Of a DNA stretch of 64,000 nt, positions 8,165-16,336 are shown piece by piece (the first letter of the stretch is position 1; each line of letters begins with the position of its first letter). Origin of the DNA: Streptomyces longispororuber. Lineage in GTDB: Bacteria; Actinomycetota; Actinomycetes; Streptomycetales; Streptomycetaceae. Position numbers and translations under genes: made by a program. The DNA lies in contig NZ_JAMOLN010000009.1 of NCBI RefSeq assembly GCF_024448165.1, forward strand, positions 1 through 64,000, written 5' to 3'. The notes under the pieces are model-generated. The model was not told the DNA's origin, did no database searches, and saw nothing but the letters and a program-made list of their open reading frames with translations.

Positions 8165-9193
8165 TCAGCCCTTCAGGCCGTTCTTCGCGTCCCAGTAGTC
8201 CGCCACCGGCTTGCCGCTCTTGACCATGCCCGCCTGCGCGAAGACGTCGATGGTCTGCTGCCAGTCGGCCTCGGTGTTCACGCCGGGCGCCTTGCCCTCG
8301 GTCGCGTCGGTGTGCAGCAGCGTCAGGGTCGTCTTGAACTGCTCCGACAGCACGCCGTCGGACGGCAGTTGCTCGGACGCGCCGTCCATCGCGGCGACGG
8401 CGGGCTCGGGGTTCTTCTCCGCCGCGGCCCAGGCCTCGCTGACGGCCTTGACCATGCGCTGCGCGAGGTCGCCGCGGCCGGTGAGGGTCTTCTGTCCGGC
8501 GATCAGGCCGTTGGAGTAGAAGTTGAGGCCGTTCTCGGAGAAGCGCAGGTACGAGACGTCCTTCTTCGCCTTGTCCGCCATGGTCGGGCCCTGGTCGCTG
8601 GCGTAGCCGAGCAGGGCGTCGGTCTTGCCGGAGATGACCGCGGCGATCTTGCCCGCCGGGTCGGTGTTCTGGATCTTGACGTCGGACTCGGCCAGGTCGT
8701 TCTTCTTCAGGAAGATCGGGAACGTCTTGGACAGGGCGTCGCCCGCCGTGCCCGCGATGGTCTTACCCTTCAGATCGGCCGGGGACTTGATGTCCTGGGC
8801 GGCGAAGGACTGCACGGAGGCAGGGGTCGTCTGGAGGAAGACGCCGAGGCTCTTGACGTTCACGCCCTGGTCGACGCCCGCGAGGACGGCTGGGGTGTCG
8901 GCCCAGCCGAAGTCGGTCTGGCCCGCGCCGGTGGCCTGGACGGTCTTCTGCGAGCCCTGTCCCGCCCGGATCTCCAGGTCGATGCCGTGCTTCTCGAAGA
9001 TCTTCTGCTGCCGGCCGTAGTAGAAGGGGGCGTGCTCGCCGTACGGGTACCAGTTGAGAGTCAGGGTGACCTTGTCGAGCTTCTTGCCGGAGTCGGACGT
9101 CGACGTCTTGTCGGAGTCGCCGCCGCAGGCCGTCGCGGCGAGCGCGAGCAGGGCGAACGGCACGGTGGCGGTCAGCAGTCTGCGCGGGGGCAT
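8165..9193 (-). CDS. ABC transporter substrate-binding lipoprotein, NMT1/THI5-like (SsuA family)
   Basis: A 342-residue lipoprotein. The signal MPPRRLLTATVPFALLALAA ends in the lipobox LAATAC, so the mature protein is anchored outside the membrane by Cys. The body has the NMT1/THI5-like fold: VTLTLNWYPYGEHAPFYYGR, KHGIDLEIRAGQGSQKTVQA, and GQTDFGWADTPAVL. Family members bind thiamine pyrimidine precursors, sulfonates, nitrate or other small organics, so the ligand is uncertain. The start is set at the ATG at 9193 (GAAAGG upstream); an upstream TTG at 9211 has no ribosome site. Gene order permease-binding protein-ATPase and same-strand spacing (59 and 19 nt) indicate one operon, probably repressed by the divergent LacI protein. 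Confidence 0.9.
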   Translation of the reverse strand: MPPRRLLTATVPFALLALAATACGGDSDKTSTSDSGKKLDKVTLTLNWYPYGEHAPFYYGRQQKIFEKHGIDLEIRAGQGSQKTVQATGAGQTDFGWADTPAVLAGVDQGVNVKSLGVFLQTTPASVQSFAAQDIKSPADLKGKTIAGTAGDALSKTFPIFLKKNDLAESDVKIQNTDPAGKIAAVISGKTDALLGYASDQGPTMADKAKKDVSYLRFSENGLNFYSNGLIAGQKTLTGRGDLAQRMVKAVSEAWAAAEKNPEPAVAAMDGASEQLPSDGVLSEQFKTTLTLLHTDATEGKAPGVNTEADWQQTIDVFAQAGMVKSGKPVADYWDAKNGLKG

Positions 9194-9252
9194 GGCGATG
9201 CCTTTCTGCAAGGGGGGCGTGGGATGCGTCGGGGCGGAGCCGTTCTCCGCTG

Positions 9253-10116
9253 TCAGTACGTCGTCACCGCGGTGCCGTCGCGGCGGCTCGCGTGCCAGGG
9301 CAGCAGCAGCTTCTCGGCCACCTCGACCGCCACGAACAGGACGACGCCGATCAGCGACATGACGAGCAGCCCGGCGAACAGCATCGGGGTGTCCAGATTT
9401 CCGTTGGCCTGGAGGATGACGTAGCCCAACCCCTCGTTGGCGCCCACGAATTCACCGACGACGGCGCCCGTGACGGCGAGCGTCACGGCGACCTTCAGAC
9501 CGGAGAAGAGGTGCGGCAGTGACGCCGGGAAGCGGATCTTGCGGAATGTCTGCCAGGGGCTCGCGCCCATCGTCGCGGACAGCTCCAGCATCTCCGGGTC
9601 GACCGCCTTGAGGCCGGTGACCATGGAGATGACAACGGGGAAGAAGGCGATGAGGACGGCGATGAGGATCTTCGGCGCGATCCCGAAGCCGAGCCACACC
9701 ACGAACAGCGGGGCGATGGCGATCTTCGGGACGACCTGCGCGAAGAGCAGGACCGGATAGAGGGTCTTCTCGACGGTGGACGAGTAGACCATGACGACGG
9801 CCGACAGGATCCCGACCCCCACGGCGATGACGAAACCGATCAGCGTCTCGTACGTGGTGACCCAGCTGTGGTGCCACAGGTAGTCCGGCTTGTCGAGGAC
9901 GACGTCCAGGGTGCGGCCCGGCGAGGGGACGAGGTAGGGCTCGACGAGTTCGGCGGCGGCGATCACCCACCACGCGCCGAAACAGACGAGGAGCAGCGCG
10001 AGCGGCCGCCAGCTCTTCTCGGCCGCCTCGGCCATCCGCCGGCCCGCCGACGGACGCTCCCGTTCCTGAACCCCCTTCACCGGCACCGGTGATGGCTTGA
10101 GGGCACTCTGGCTCAC
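9253..10116 (-). CDS. ABC transporter permease, NitT/TauT (SsuC-like) type
   Basis: A 287-residue integral membrane protein with six predicted helices (for example PLALLLVCFGAWWVIAAAEL, LIGFVIAVGVGILSAVVMVY, ILIAVLIAFFPVVISMV). The EAA-type coupling loop is LELSATMGASPWQTFRKIRF. This is the single permease of a SsuC/TauC-like importer. The GTG at 10116 is chosen because GGGGAG lies about 7 nt upstream; the open frame extends further up but runs into the operator region. It is the first gene of the operon and diverges from the LacI gene, with the palindromic operator at 10205-10222 between them. Confidence 0.88.
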   Translation of the reverse strand: MSQSALKPSPVPVKGVQERERPSAGRRMAEAAEKSWRPLALLLVCFGAWWVIAAAELVEPYLVPSPGRTLDVVLDKPDYLWHHSWVTTYETLIGFVIAVGVGILSAVVMVYSSTVEKTLYPVLLFAQVVPKIAIAPLFVVWLGFGIAPKILIAVLIAFFPVVISMVTGLKAVDPEMLELSATMGASPWQTFRKIRFPASLPHLFSGLKVAVTLAVTGAVVGEFVGANEGLGYVILQANGNLDTPMLFAGLLVMSLIGVVLFVAVEVAEKLLLPWHASRRDGTAVTTY

Positions 10117-10204
10117 TGGCAACTCCCCTGATATCAGGTCGACTTCGGGTGGAGCGATGAGTGTGCGGTGGAGCGCGCCGGAACCGTGATCCGCGAAATC
10201 GCTT

Positions 10205-10222
10205 TCAGAAAGCGCTTTCTGA
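10205..10222. promoter_or_regulatory. LacI-family operator between the transporter operon and the LacI gene
   Basis: TCAGAAAGCGCTTTCTGA is a perfect 18-bp palindrome with the central CG typical of LacI/GalR sites. A further half-site (AAATCGCTTT) lies just to the left at about 10196. It sits in the 204-bp divergent gap (10117-10320) and probably controls both directions. Confidence 0.85.
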
Positions 10223-10320
10223 TACGGTGTCCGCCACGCTAATGACCCGATGTCTGCACGGTCAAGAGATCGTGCGGAAGTTTCCTGTGACCGGTATCGA
10301 ACCGGGACCGAGGGGGCGCG

Positions 10321-11412
10321 GTGGACGAACTGGACGCACCAAGGAACGGGCATCAGGCCGGGCGGCGCGACGGACGCCCCCCGGAACGGCAGCCGGTGAC
10401 CCTCGACGCGGTGGCCCGCCTGGCCGGGGTCTCCCCGGCCACCGCGTCCCGCGCGCTCAACGGCACGGCACGGGTCCGCGAGGAGTTACGGGCCCGGGTG
10501 CGGGCCGCCGCCGAGGCGCTCGGCTACATCCCGAACGCCCATGCCCAGGCCCTCGCGGGGTCCGCGAGCAGCACGGTCGGGGTCATCTGCCACGACGTCG
10601 GGGACCCGTACTTCGCGGCGATCGCCAGCGGGGTGATGGCGGCGGCGGCCGAGCGGAACCTGCTGGTGCTGCTCTCCAGCACCTTCCGGGAGCCGGGCCG
10701 GGAGATCGCCTATCTGTCGATGCTGCGGGCGCAGCGGGCGCGGGCGATCCTGCTGATCGGCTCCGGCATCCAGGACCGGGCGTGGGAGCGGGCCCTGGAC
10801 ACGGAGCTCGCCCCGTACCTGCGCGAGGGCGGCCGGGTGGCCGTGGTCAGCCGGCACCGCAGCCTGCGCGTCGACGCGGTGCTGCCCGGCAACAGGACGG
10901 GCGCGGCGGCGCTCGCCCGGGCCCTGGTCGGCCTGGGGCACCGGGAGTTCGCGGTGCTGGCGGGCCCCTCGGCGCTGACGACCGTGGCCGACCGGGTGGC
11001 GGGGTTTCGCGCGGGACTCGCCGAGGCGGGCGTGGAACTGCCCGCGTCGCGGGTGGTGCGCGGCGCGTTCACCCGGGACGGCGGGCACGCCGCGGCGTGC
11101 GAACTCCTCGACGGCGGCGGCCCGTTGCCCACGTGCGTGTTCGCGGTGACGGACGTGATGGCGGTGGGCGCACTCGCCGCGCTGCGGGAGCGGGGCCTGC
11201 GGATACCGGAGGACGTGTCCCTCGCGGGCTTCGACGACGTGCCCCTGGTGCGCGAGCTGACCCCGGCCCTGACGACGGTGGCGCTCCCCCTTCCCGAGAT
11301 GGGCCGCGCCGCCCTGGACCTGGCGCTGCGGGAGCCGCGGGGCGAGCGGGTGCGGGTGGAGCGGTTCGCCGGGGAGGTGGTGGTGCGGGGCAGCACGCGG
11401 GTGGTGCCGTAG
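10321..11412 (+). CDS. LacI-family transcriptional regulator with a TTA (bldA-type) codon
   Basis: A 363-residue repressor. The LacI helix-turn-helix begins near residue 23 (VTLDAVARLAGVSPATASRA, then LNGTARVREELRARV). It is followed by the periplasmic-binding-protein-like sensor domain (VGVICHDVGDPYFAAIASGV; FAVTDVMAVGALAALRERGL; SLAGFDDVPLVRELTP). The GTG at 10321 follows GAGGGGGCGCG. Codon 56 (10486-10488) is TTA, the only in-frame TTA I noticed in the window; in Streptomyces this codon needs the bldA tRNA, so synthesis should be development-dependent. It probably binds the palindrome at 10205 and the near-identical site at 1511, linking the NitT-type transporter with the ThuA/isomerase genes. 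Its stop codon is provided by the edge of the MITE-like element. Confidence 0.9.
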   Translation: MDELDAPRNGHQAGRRDGRPPERQPVTLDAVARLAGVSPATASRALNGTARVREELRARVRAAAEALGYIPNAHAQALAGSASSTVGVICHDVGDPYFAAIASGVMAAAAERNLLVLLSSTFREPGREIAYLSMLRAQRARAILLIGSGIQDRAWERALDTELAPYLREGGRVAVVSRHRSLRVDAVLPGNRTGAAALARALVGLGHREFAVLAGPSALTTVADRVAGFRAGLAEAGVELPASRVVRGAFTRDGGHAAACELLDGGGPLPTCVFAVTDVMAVGALAALRERGLRIPEDVSLAGFDDVPLVRELTPALTTVALPLPEMGRAALDLALREPRGERVRVERFAGEVVVRGSTRVVP

Positions 11413-11586
11413 GGCCTGTCGTCACACTCCCGTCGTCGCCCGGAGGGCGGCCCCGCGGTGTCTGGTGCGTGCGATCGCAAGGCGCCGGAAAGTCCTGGTA
11501 GCGGAGCTACTCGGGCCTTTCGGCAACGCCGCGAGCGTGCGTGCCAGACACCGCGGGGCAGACGGGAGTGTGACGACAGGCCCTAC
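11409..11586. mobile_element. MITE-like long palindromic element between convergent genes
   Basis: The outer arms (11409-11434 and 11561-11586) are perfect 26-bp inverted repeats. Inside them are a second perfect 16-bp pair, GCCCCGCGGTGTCTGG (11450-11465) and its complement (11544-11559), a GGAAAGTCC/GGGCCTTTC-like pair and a small central hairpin GTAGCGGAGCTAC. The whole 178 bp can therefore fold on itself. It contains no credible gene. Non-autonomous insertion elements have this structure. It lies between the ends of the LacI and LysR genes, overlaps the LacI stop codon (TAG at 11410-11412) and may also work as a two-way terminator. I believe similar elements recur in other Streptomyces genomes, but could not check. 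Confidence 0.75.
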
Positions 11587-11613
11587 GGGCCGGGTGCGGT
11601 ACCGGGGGCCGGC

Positions 11614-12516
11614 TCAGTCCCTGGCCGCCTCGCCCAGTGCCGCGAGGACCGGGCGGATCAGGGGGTGGGACTCCGCGCCGTGGCGGACCGCCGCGAAGAC
11701 CTTGCGGGTGGGGGCCACGCCGTCGATGGGGCGGACGACCGCGTCGGTGAGGTCCATGCCGTGCAGCGCCGAGCGCGGGACGAGGGCCACGCCCGCGCCC
11801 GCCGAGGCGAGCGCGACGACCGCGCGGAAGTCGTCCGAGGAGTGCTCGAACTGCGGGGAGAACCCGGCGTGCTCGCAGGCCAGGACGACGACGTCGTGGC
11901 AGGGGTTGCCGGGGTACGGGCCGATCCAGGTGTCCTTCGCCAGGTCGGCGAGCGGCACCCGCTCGGCGTCCGCGAGCCGGTGCGCGCCGGGCAGCACCGC
12001 GTCGAACGGCTCCGCGTACAGCGGCACCAGGGTGATCCGGTCGTCGTCGGCCCCGATCGCGCCCCGGTACTCGACGGCGACCGCCACGTCGATCTGCCGG
12101 TCGAGCAGCATCGGCAGGCTGGCGTCGCCCTCGGCGTCCCTGACCCGGACCCGGATGCCGGGCGCGGTCCCGGCGAGCCGGGCGAGGGCGGGGCCGACGA
12201 CCAGGCCGATGCCGGTGGCGAACGAGGCGAGCGTCACGGTGCCCGCCTCGCCCGTGCTGTACGCGGCGAGCTCCGCCTCGGCCTTCTCCAGCTGGGCCAG
12301 GACGGCGTTCGTGTGCGTGAGCAGGATCTCGCCGGCGGGCGTGAGCCGTACGCCGCGCGCGCCCCGCTCGACCAGCTTGTGCCCGGTCTCCTGCTCAAGC
12401 GCCGTGAGCTGCTGGGAGACGGCGGAGGGGGTCAGGTACAGCGCGGCGGCAGCCGCCGTGACCGTACGGTGGTCGGCCACCGCCCGGAGGATGTGCAGTC
12501 GCCGCGCTTCGATCAT
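11614..12516 (-). CDS. LysR-family transcriptional regulator next to tdh-kbl
   Basis: A 300-residue LysR regulator. The winged helix-turn-helix is at the N-terminus (LHILRAVADHRTVTAAAAAL, then TPSAVSQQLTALEQETGHKL). The effector-binding domain covers about 90-295 (TLASFATGIGLVVGPAL; DVAVAVEYRG; AGAGVALVPRSAL). It starts at the ATG at 12516, only 22 nt after the kbl stop on the same strand, so it is the last gene of a tdh-kbl-lysR operon. This suggests that it senses threonine, glycine or 2-amino-3-oxobutyrate and controls the operon, but LysR genes are more often divergent from their targets, so this is inference. Confidence 0.88.
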   Translation of the reverse strand: MIEARRLHILRAVADHRTVTAAAAALYLTPSAVSQQLTALEQETGHKLVERGARGVRLTPAGEILLTHTNAVLAQLEKAEAELAAYSTGEAGTVTLASFATGIGLVVGPALARLAGTAPGIRVRVRDAEGDASLPMLLDRQIDVAVAVEYRGAIGADDDRITLVPLYAEPFDAVLPGAHRLADAERVPLADLAKDTWIGPYPGNPCHDVVVLACEHAGFSPQFEHSSDDFRAVVALASAGAGVALVPRSALHGMDLTDAVVRPIDGVAPTRKVFAAVRHGAESHPLIRPVLAALGEAARD

Positions 12517-12538
12517 GTCCCCGATTGTCCCAAACCGG

Positions 12539-13735
12539 TCAGCCGAGCTGCGCGCGGGCCTCGACGAAGGCGTCCACGGCGCGGTTCACGTCCTCCGTGG
12601 AGTGCGCGGCGGACAGCTGGACGCGGATCCGGGCCTGGCCCTGCGGCACGACCGGGTACGAGAAGCCGATCACGTACACGCCACGCTCCAGGAGCAGCTC
12701 GGCCATCCGGCCGGCGACGGCCGCGTCGCCGATCATGACGGGCGCGATGGCGTGGTCGCCGGGCAGGACGTCGAAGCCCTCCTCCGTCATCCGGGTGCGG
12801 AACAGCTTGGTGTTCGCCGCGAGCTGTTCGCGCAGGTCACCGGCCGACTCCAGCAGGTCGAGGACCTTCAGCGAGGCCGCCGCGATGACCGGGGCGAGGC
12901 TGTTGGAGAAGAGGTACGGGCGGGAGCGCTGGCGCAGCAGGGCGACGATCTCCGCGCGGGCGGCGACATAGCCGCCGGAGGCGCCGCCGAGGGCCTTGCC
13001 GAGGGTGCCGGTGATGATGTCGACGCGGTCCATGACGCCGTGCAGCTCGGGCGTGCCGCGGCCGCCGGGACCGACGAAGCCGACCGCGTGCGAGTCGTCG
13101 ACCATGACCATGGCGTCGTAGCGCTCGGCGAGGTCGCAGATGTCGGCGAGCGGGGCGACGTAGCCGTCCATGGAGAAGACGCCGTCGGTGACGATCAGCT
13201 TGCGCCGGGCGCCCGCTTCGGCCGCGGCCTTGAGCTGGGTCTCCAGGTCGGCCATGTCACGGTTCGCGTAGCGGAAGCGCTTGGCCTTGCTGAGCCGGAT
13301 GCCGTCGATGATCGAGGCGTGGTTCAGGGCGTCGGAGATCACCGCGTCCTCAGCGCCGAGGAGGGTCTCGAAGACGCCGCCGTTGGCGTCGAAGCAGGAG
13401 GAGTAGAGGATCGTGTCCTCCTGGCCGAGGAAGGCGGACAGCCGCGCCTCCAGCTCCTTGTGGACCTCCTGCGTGCCGCAGATGAAGCGGACCGAGGCCA
13501 TGCCGTAGCCCCAGCGGTCCAGGGCGGCGTGGCCCGCGGCGATCACCTCGGGGTGGTCGGCGAGGCCGAGGTAGTTGTTGGCGCAGAAGTTCAGCACCTC
13601 GCCGGGGCGGCCGCCCGCGGTCACGCCGACGGTGGCGGACTGCGGGGTGCCGATGACCCGCTCGGGCTTGTGCAGGCCCGCGGCGACGATCTCGTCGAGG
13701 GTGGCCTGAAGGTCTTCGCGTACGCTGTCGAACAT
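12539..13735 (-). CDS. kbl: Glycine C-acetyltransferase (2-amino-3-ketobutyrate CoA ligase)
   Basis: A 398-residue PLP enzyme of the alpha-oxoamine synthase family. It splits 2-amino-3-oxobutyrate with CoA into glycine and acetyl-CoA, the second step of threonine degradation. Visible marks are [16 protein letters not shown] near the N-terminus, [15 protein letters not shown], the PLP-contacting [20 protein letters not shown], and [20 protein letters not shown] with the Schiff-base lysine in TLGKALGG. Length matches KBL enzymes. The ATG at 13735 is chosen because GAGGA lies about 9 nt upstream; a TTG at 13750 is less likely. It follows tdh by 37 nt in the same operon. Confidence 0.95.
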   Translation of the reverse strand: MFDSVREDLQATLDEIVAAGLHKPERVIGTPQSATVGVTAGGRPGEVLNFCANNYLGLADHPEVIAAGHAALDRWGYGMASVRFICGTQEVHKELEARLSAFLGQEDTILYSSCFDANGGVFETLLGAEDAVISDALNHASIIDGIRLSKAKRFRYANRDMADLETQLKAAAEAGARRKLIVTDGVFSMDGYVAPLADICDLAERYDAMVMVDDSHAVGFVGPGGRGTPELHGVMDRVDIITGTLGKALGGASGGYVAARAEIVALLRQRSRPYLFSNSLAPVIAAASLKVLDLLESAGDLREQLAANTKLFRTRMTEEGFDVLPGDHAIAPVMIGDAAVAGRMAELLLERGVYVIGFSYPVVPQGQARIRVQLSAAHSTEDVNRAVDAFVEARAQLG

Positions 13736-13772
13736 GCCGTGAGTCCTCAAATCCTGTGTGCGCGGGGGGAGT

Positions 13773-14801
13773 TCAGGAGGTCCAGTCCAGGATGACCTTG
13801 CCGCCGCGGCCGCTCGCCGCGTCGTCGAAGGCCGCCTCGAAGTCCGTGTGGGAGTAGCGGCCGGTGATCACCGGGGCGAGGTCGAGACCGCCCTCCAGGA
13901 GGACGGACATCGCGTACCAGGTCTCGAACATCTCGCGGCCGTAGATGCCCTTGATGGTGATCATCGAGGTGACGATGCGGGCCCAGTCGACGGCGAACTC
14001 CTGCGCCGGCAGGCCGAGCATGGCGATCTTGCCGCCGTGGGTCATGTTGGCGAGCATGTCGCGCATCGCGACGGGGTTGCCGGACATCTCCAGGCCGATG
14101 TCGAAGCCCTCGCGCAGGCCGAGCTCGCGCTGGCCGTCGGCGATGGTGGACTCCGCCACGTTCAGGGCGAGGCTCACGCCGATCTTGCGGGCGAGCTCCA
14201 GGCGCTCCTCGCTGACGTCGGTGACCACGACATTGCGGGCGCCGGCGTGCTGCGCGACGGCGGCGGCCATCAGGCCGATCGGCCCGGCCCCGGTGATCAG
14301 CACGTCCTCGCCGACGAGCGGGAACGACAGGGCCGTGTGCACGGCGTTGCCGAACGGGTCGAAGATCGCGGCGACGTCGAGGTCGACGGCGACCCGGTGC
14401 ACCCACACGTTGGACGCGGGCAGGGCCACGTACTCGGCGAACGCGCCGTCGCGGCCGACGCCGAGGCCGACCGTCGCCCGGCACAGGTGGCGGCGCCCGG
14501 CGAGACAGTTGCGGCACTTGCCGCACACCAGGTGGCCCTCGCCGCTGACGGTGTCGCCCACCGCGATGTCCTGCACGTCGCGGCCGGTGCCGACGACCTC
14601 GCCGACGAACTCGTGGCCGACGACGAGCGGCGCGGCGATCGTGGACTGCGCCCAGCCGTCCCAGCTGCGGATGTGCAGATCGGTGCCGCAGATACCGGTC
14701 CGCAGCACCTTGATCAGTACGTCACCGGGGCCGACGGCCGGCTCGGGGACGTCCGTCAGCCAGAGTCCCGGTTCGGCCTTCTCCTTGACCAGCGCCTTCA
14801 A
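13773..14801 (-). CDS. tdh: L-threonine 3-dehydrogenase (TTG start)
   Basis: A 342-residue zinc-dependent medium-chain dehydrogenase that oxidises L-threonine to 2-amino-3-oxobutyrate with NAD. It shows the catalytic zinc site ([27 protein letters not shown]), the structural zinc cysteines ([19 protein letters not shown]), the nucleotide-binding [20 protein letters not shown] and [14 protein letters not shown]. The length equals that of E. coli Tdh. The TTG at 14801 is taken as the start because CAGGAG lies 8 nt upstream and the protein would then begin M-K-A-L-V, as Tdh proteins do. With kbl just downstream it forms the two-step threonine-to-glycine pathway. Confidence 0.95.
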   Translation of the reverse strand: MKALVKEKAEPGLWLTDVPEPAVGPGDVLIKVLRTGICGTDLHIRSWDGWAQSTIAAPLVVGHEFVGEVVGTGRDVQDIAVGDTVSGEGHLVCGKCRNCLAGRRHLCRATVGLGVGRDGAFAEYVALPASNVWVHRVAVDLDVAAIFDPFGNAVHTALSFPLVGEDVLITGAGPIGLMAAAVAQHAGARNVVVTDVSEERLELARKIGVSLALNVAESTIADGQRELGLREGFDIGLEMSGNPVAMRDMLANMTHGGKIAMLGLPAQEFAVDWARIVTSMITIKGIYGREMFETWYAMSVLLEGGLDLAPVITGRYSHTDFEAAFDDAASGRGGKVILDWTS

Positions 14802-14865
14802 CGGATCGGCTCCTGTCGTCGCGCACGCGGGCAGCACGCAGCGGCCCGCATACGGGGAAGAGTGG

Positions 14866-14892
14866 GTGGGGCGGCGGTCAGGAGGCCGCCAC
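14866..14892. terminator. Possible hairpin between the Gfo/Idh gene and tdh
   Basis: GGGGCGGCGGTC and GGCCGCCACCCC can pair with an AGGA loop (a few G-U pairs). It lies 75 nt after the Gfo/Idh stop on the minus strand. There is no T-run, as is common in Streptomyces terminators. Confidence 0.4.
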
Positions 14893-14967
14893 CCCGGACT
14901 CTTCCGTACGACGGCGCCCCTGGTCCATCGAGGATTTCTTAAGCGCCGCCGCAGCTTTTCTGCACGC

Positions 14968-16224
14968 CTATGCCAGGCGGGTCTGCCCGCGCTCGAAGTA
15001 GGCGATCAGCTCCGGATCGAGGTCGGGGACCTCTCGCGGCGTGCCGCCGTCGCGCAGGGACTCGGTGGCGCGCACGCCCGCCGCGACGGCCATCCGCGCG
15101 GCGACCGGCGAGGTGTCGGTGGTGCCGCCCTCGCGGGCGAACCGGATGAACTCGTCGACGAGGAGGGGGTCGGCCCCGCCGTGCCCGGCGTTGTCCTCGA
15201 CGTCCGGCACCGGGTACTCGGCGTCGGCCTCGCCCCGGTAGGTGGACCGCCGGGAGTTCCACACCTTGACCACTCCCCCGGGCCCGTCGCCGAAGTTCTC
15301 CAGGCGGCCCGCGTCGCCGATGACGGTGTAGTTGCGCCAGTAGTCGGGGGTGAAGTGGCACTGCTGGTAGGCGGCCAGCACTCCGTTGTCCAGGCGCATG
15401 TTGACCAGGGAGACGTCCTCGACGTCGATGACGGGGTTGAGTCCGCGCTGGGTGTGCGGCGGCCAGTGGCCGTCCCGGGTGTACCAGTCGTCGGTCTTGG
15501 GTTCGCCGGGTGCGCGGCGGTGCGGGTTGTCGCCGTAGACCATCAGGTCGCCGAGGGCCTGCACCTGCCGGGTGTAGCCGTTCGCCAGCCAGTGCAGGAC
15601 GTCGATGTCGTGGGCGGCCTTCTGCAGCAACAGGCCGGTGGTGTACTGCCGTTCGGCATGCCAGTCCTTGAAGTACCAGTCGCCGCCGTAGCCCACGAAG
15701 TGCCGGACCCAGACCGTCTTGACCTCGCCGATCTCACCGCGCGCGATGATGTCGCGCATCAGCCGGACGACCGGCATGTGCCGCATGTTGTGGCCGACGT
15801 ACAGCCGGGTGCCGGTCTCGTACGCGGTGCGCAGGAGGGCGTCGCAGCGGTCGATCGACACGTCGAGGGGCTTCTCGACGAAGACCGGCTTGCCCGCCTT
15901 GAGCGCCTCGCAGGCGACGTCGGCGTGCGTGTGGTCGGGGGTGAGCACGACGATCGCGTCGACGTCCGGGTCGCCGACGACCTTCTTGTGGTCGCTGGAT
16001 ATCAGCGCGCCGGGGAACGCCAGGGCCGCTTCCGTGCGGGCCGCCGCGTCGTGGTCGGCGAGGGCGGTGACCCGGGATCCGGCGCCCGGCCGGTGGGCGG
16101 TGCGGGCGATCGAGCCGCGCAGTCCGTAGCCGAGGACGCCGAGACGGAGGTCGGGCCCACCCGAGGGACCGGAGGAATCCGGGGAACCAGTGGGACCGGT
16201 GGGGCCGGACGGGGCGTCGGTCAT
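14968..16224 (-). CDS. Gfo/Idh/MocA-family oxidoreductase
   Basis: A 418-residue NAD(P)-dependent oxidoreductase. After a P/G/S-rich N-terminal tail of about 24 residues comes the Rossmann motif [15 protein letters not shown], then [20 protein letters not shown] and the family hallmark [11 protein letters not shown] (E-K-P). The C-terminal GFO_IDH_MocA_C domain has [15 protein letters not shown] and ends near residue 410. These enzymes oxidise or reduce a sugar or cyclitol hydroxyl, sometimes giving 3-keto-sugars. The ATG at 16224 follows GGAAAGGCGG; the frame is open further up without a ribosome site. It lies beyond the terminator of the beta-helix gene, so it probably has its own promoter in 16225-16287, but it belongs by position to the sugar locus. 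Confidence 0.88.
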   Translation of the reverse strand: MTDAPSGPTGPTGSPDSSGPSGGPDLRLGVLGYGLRGSIARTAHRPGAGSRVTALADHDAAARTEAALAFPGALISSDHKKVVGDPDVDAIVVLTPDHTHADVACEALKAGKPVFVEKPLDVSIDRCDALLRTAYETGTRLYVGHNMRHMPVVRLMRDIIARGEIGEVKTVWVRHFVGYGGDWYFKDWHAERQYTTGLLLQKAAHDIDVLHWLANGYTRQVQALGDLMVYGDNPHRRAPGEPKTDDWYTRDGHWPPHTQRGLNPVIDVEDVSLVNMRLDNGVLAAYQQCHFTPDYWRNYTVIGDAGRLENFGDGPGGVVKVWNSRRSTYRGEADAEYPVPDVEDNAGHGGADPLLVDEFIRFAREGGTTDTSPVAARMAVAAGVRATESLRDGGTPREVPDLDPELIAYFERGQTRLA

Positions 16225-16287
16225 GGCGTAACCGCCTTTCCTGTACGTGGTGTTGGTGCGGCGCACGCATGCATGGAAGCACGGGGA

Positions 16288-16317
16288 CGCCGCGGGCCCG
16301 CCGACCGGCCCGCGGCG
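16288..16317 (-). terminator. Strong hairpin terminator after the beta-helix gene
   Basis: CGCCGCGGGCC and GGCCCGCGGCG pair perfectly over 11 bp with an 8-nt loop. The hairpin begins 20 nt after the stop of the beta-helix gene and probably ends the 23647-to-16337 operon. Confidence 0.75.
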
Positions 16318-16336
16318 CCGTTCTCCGATGCTCCGG

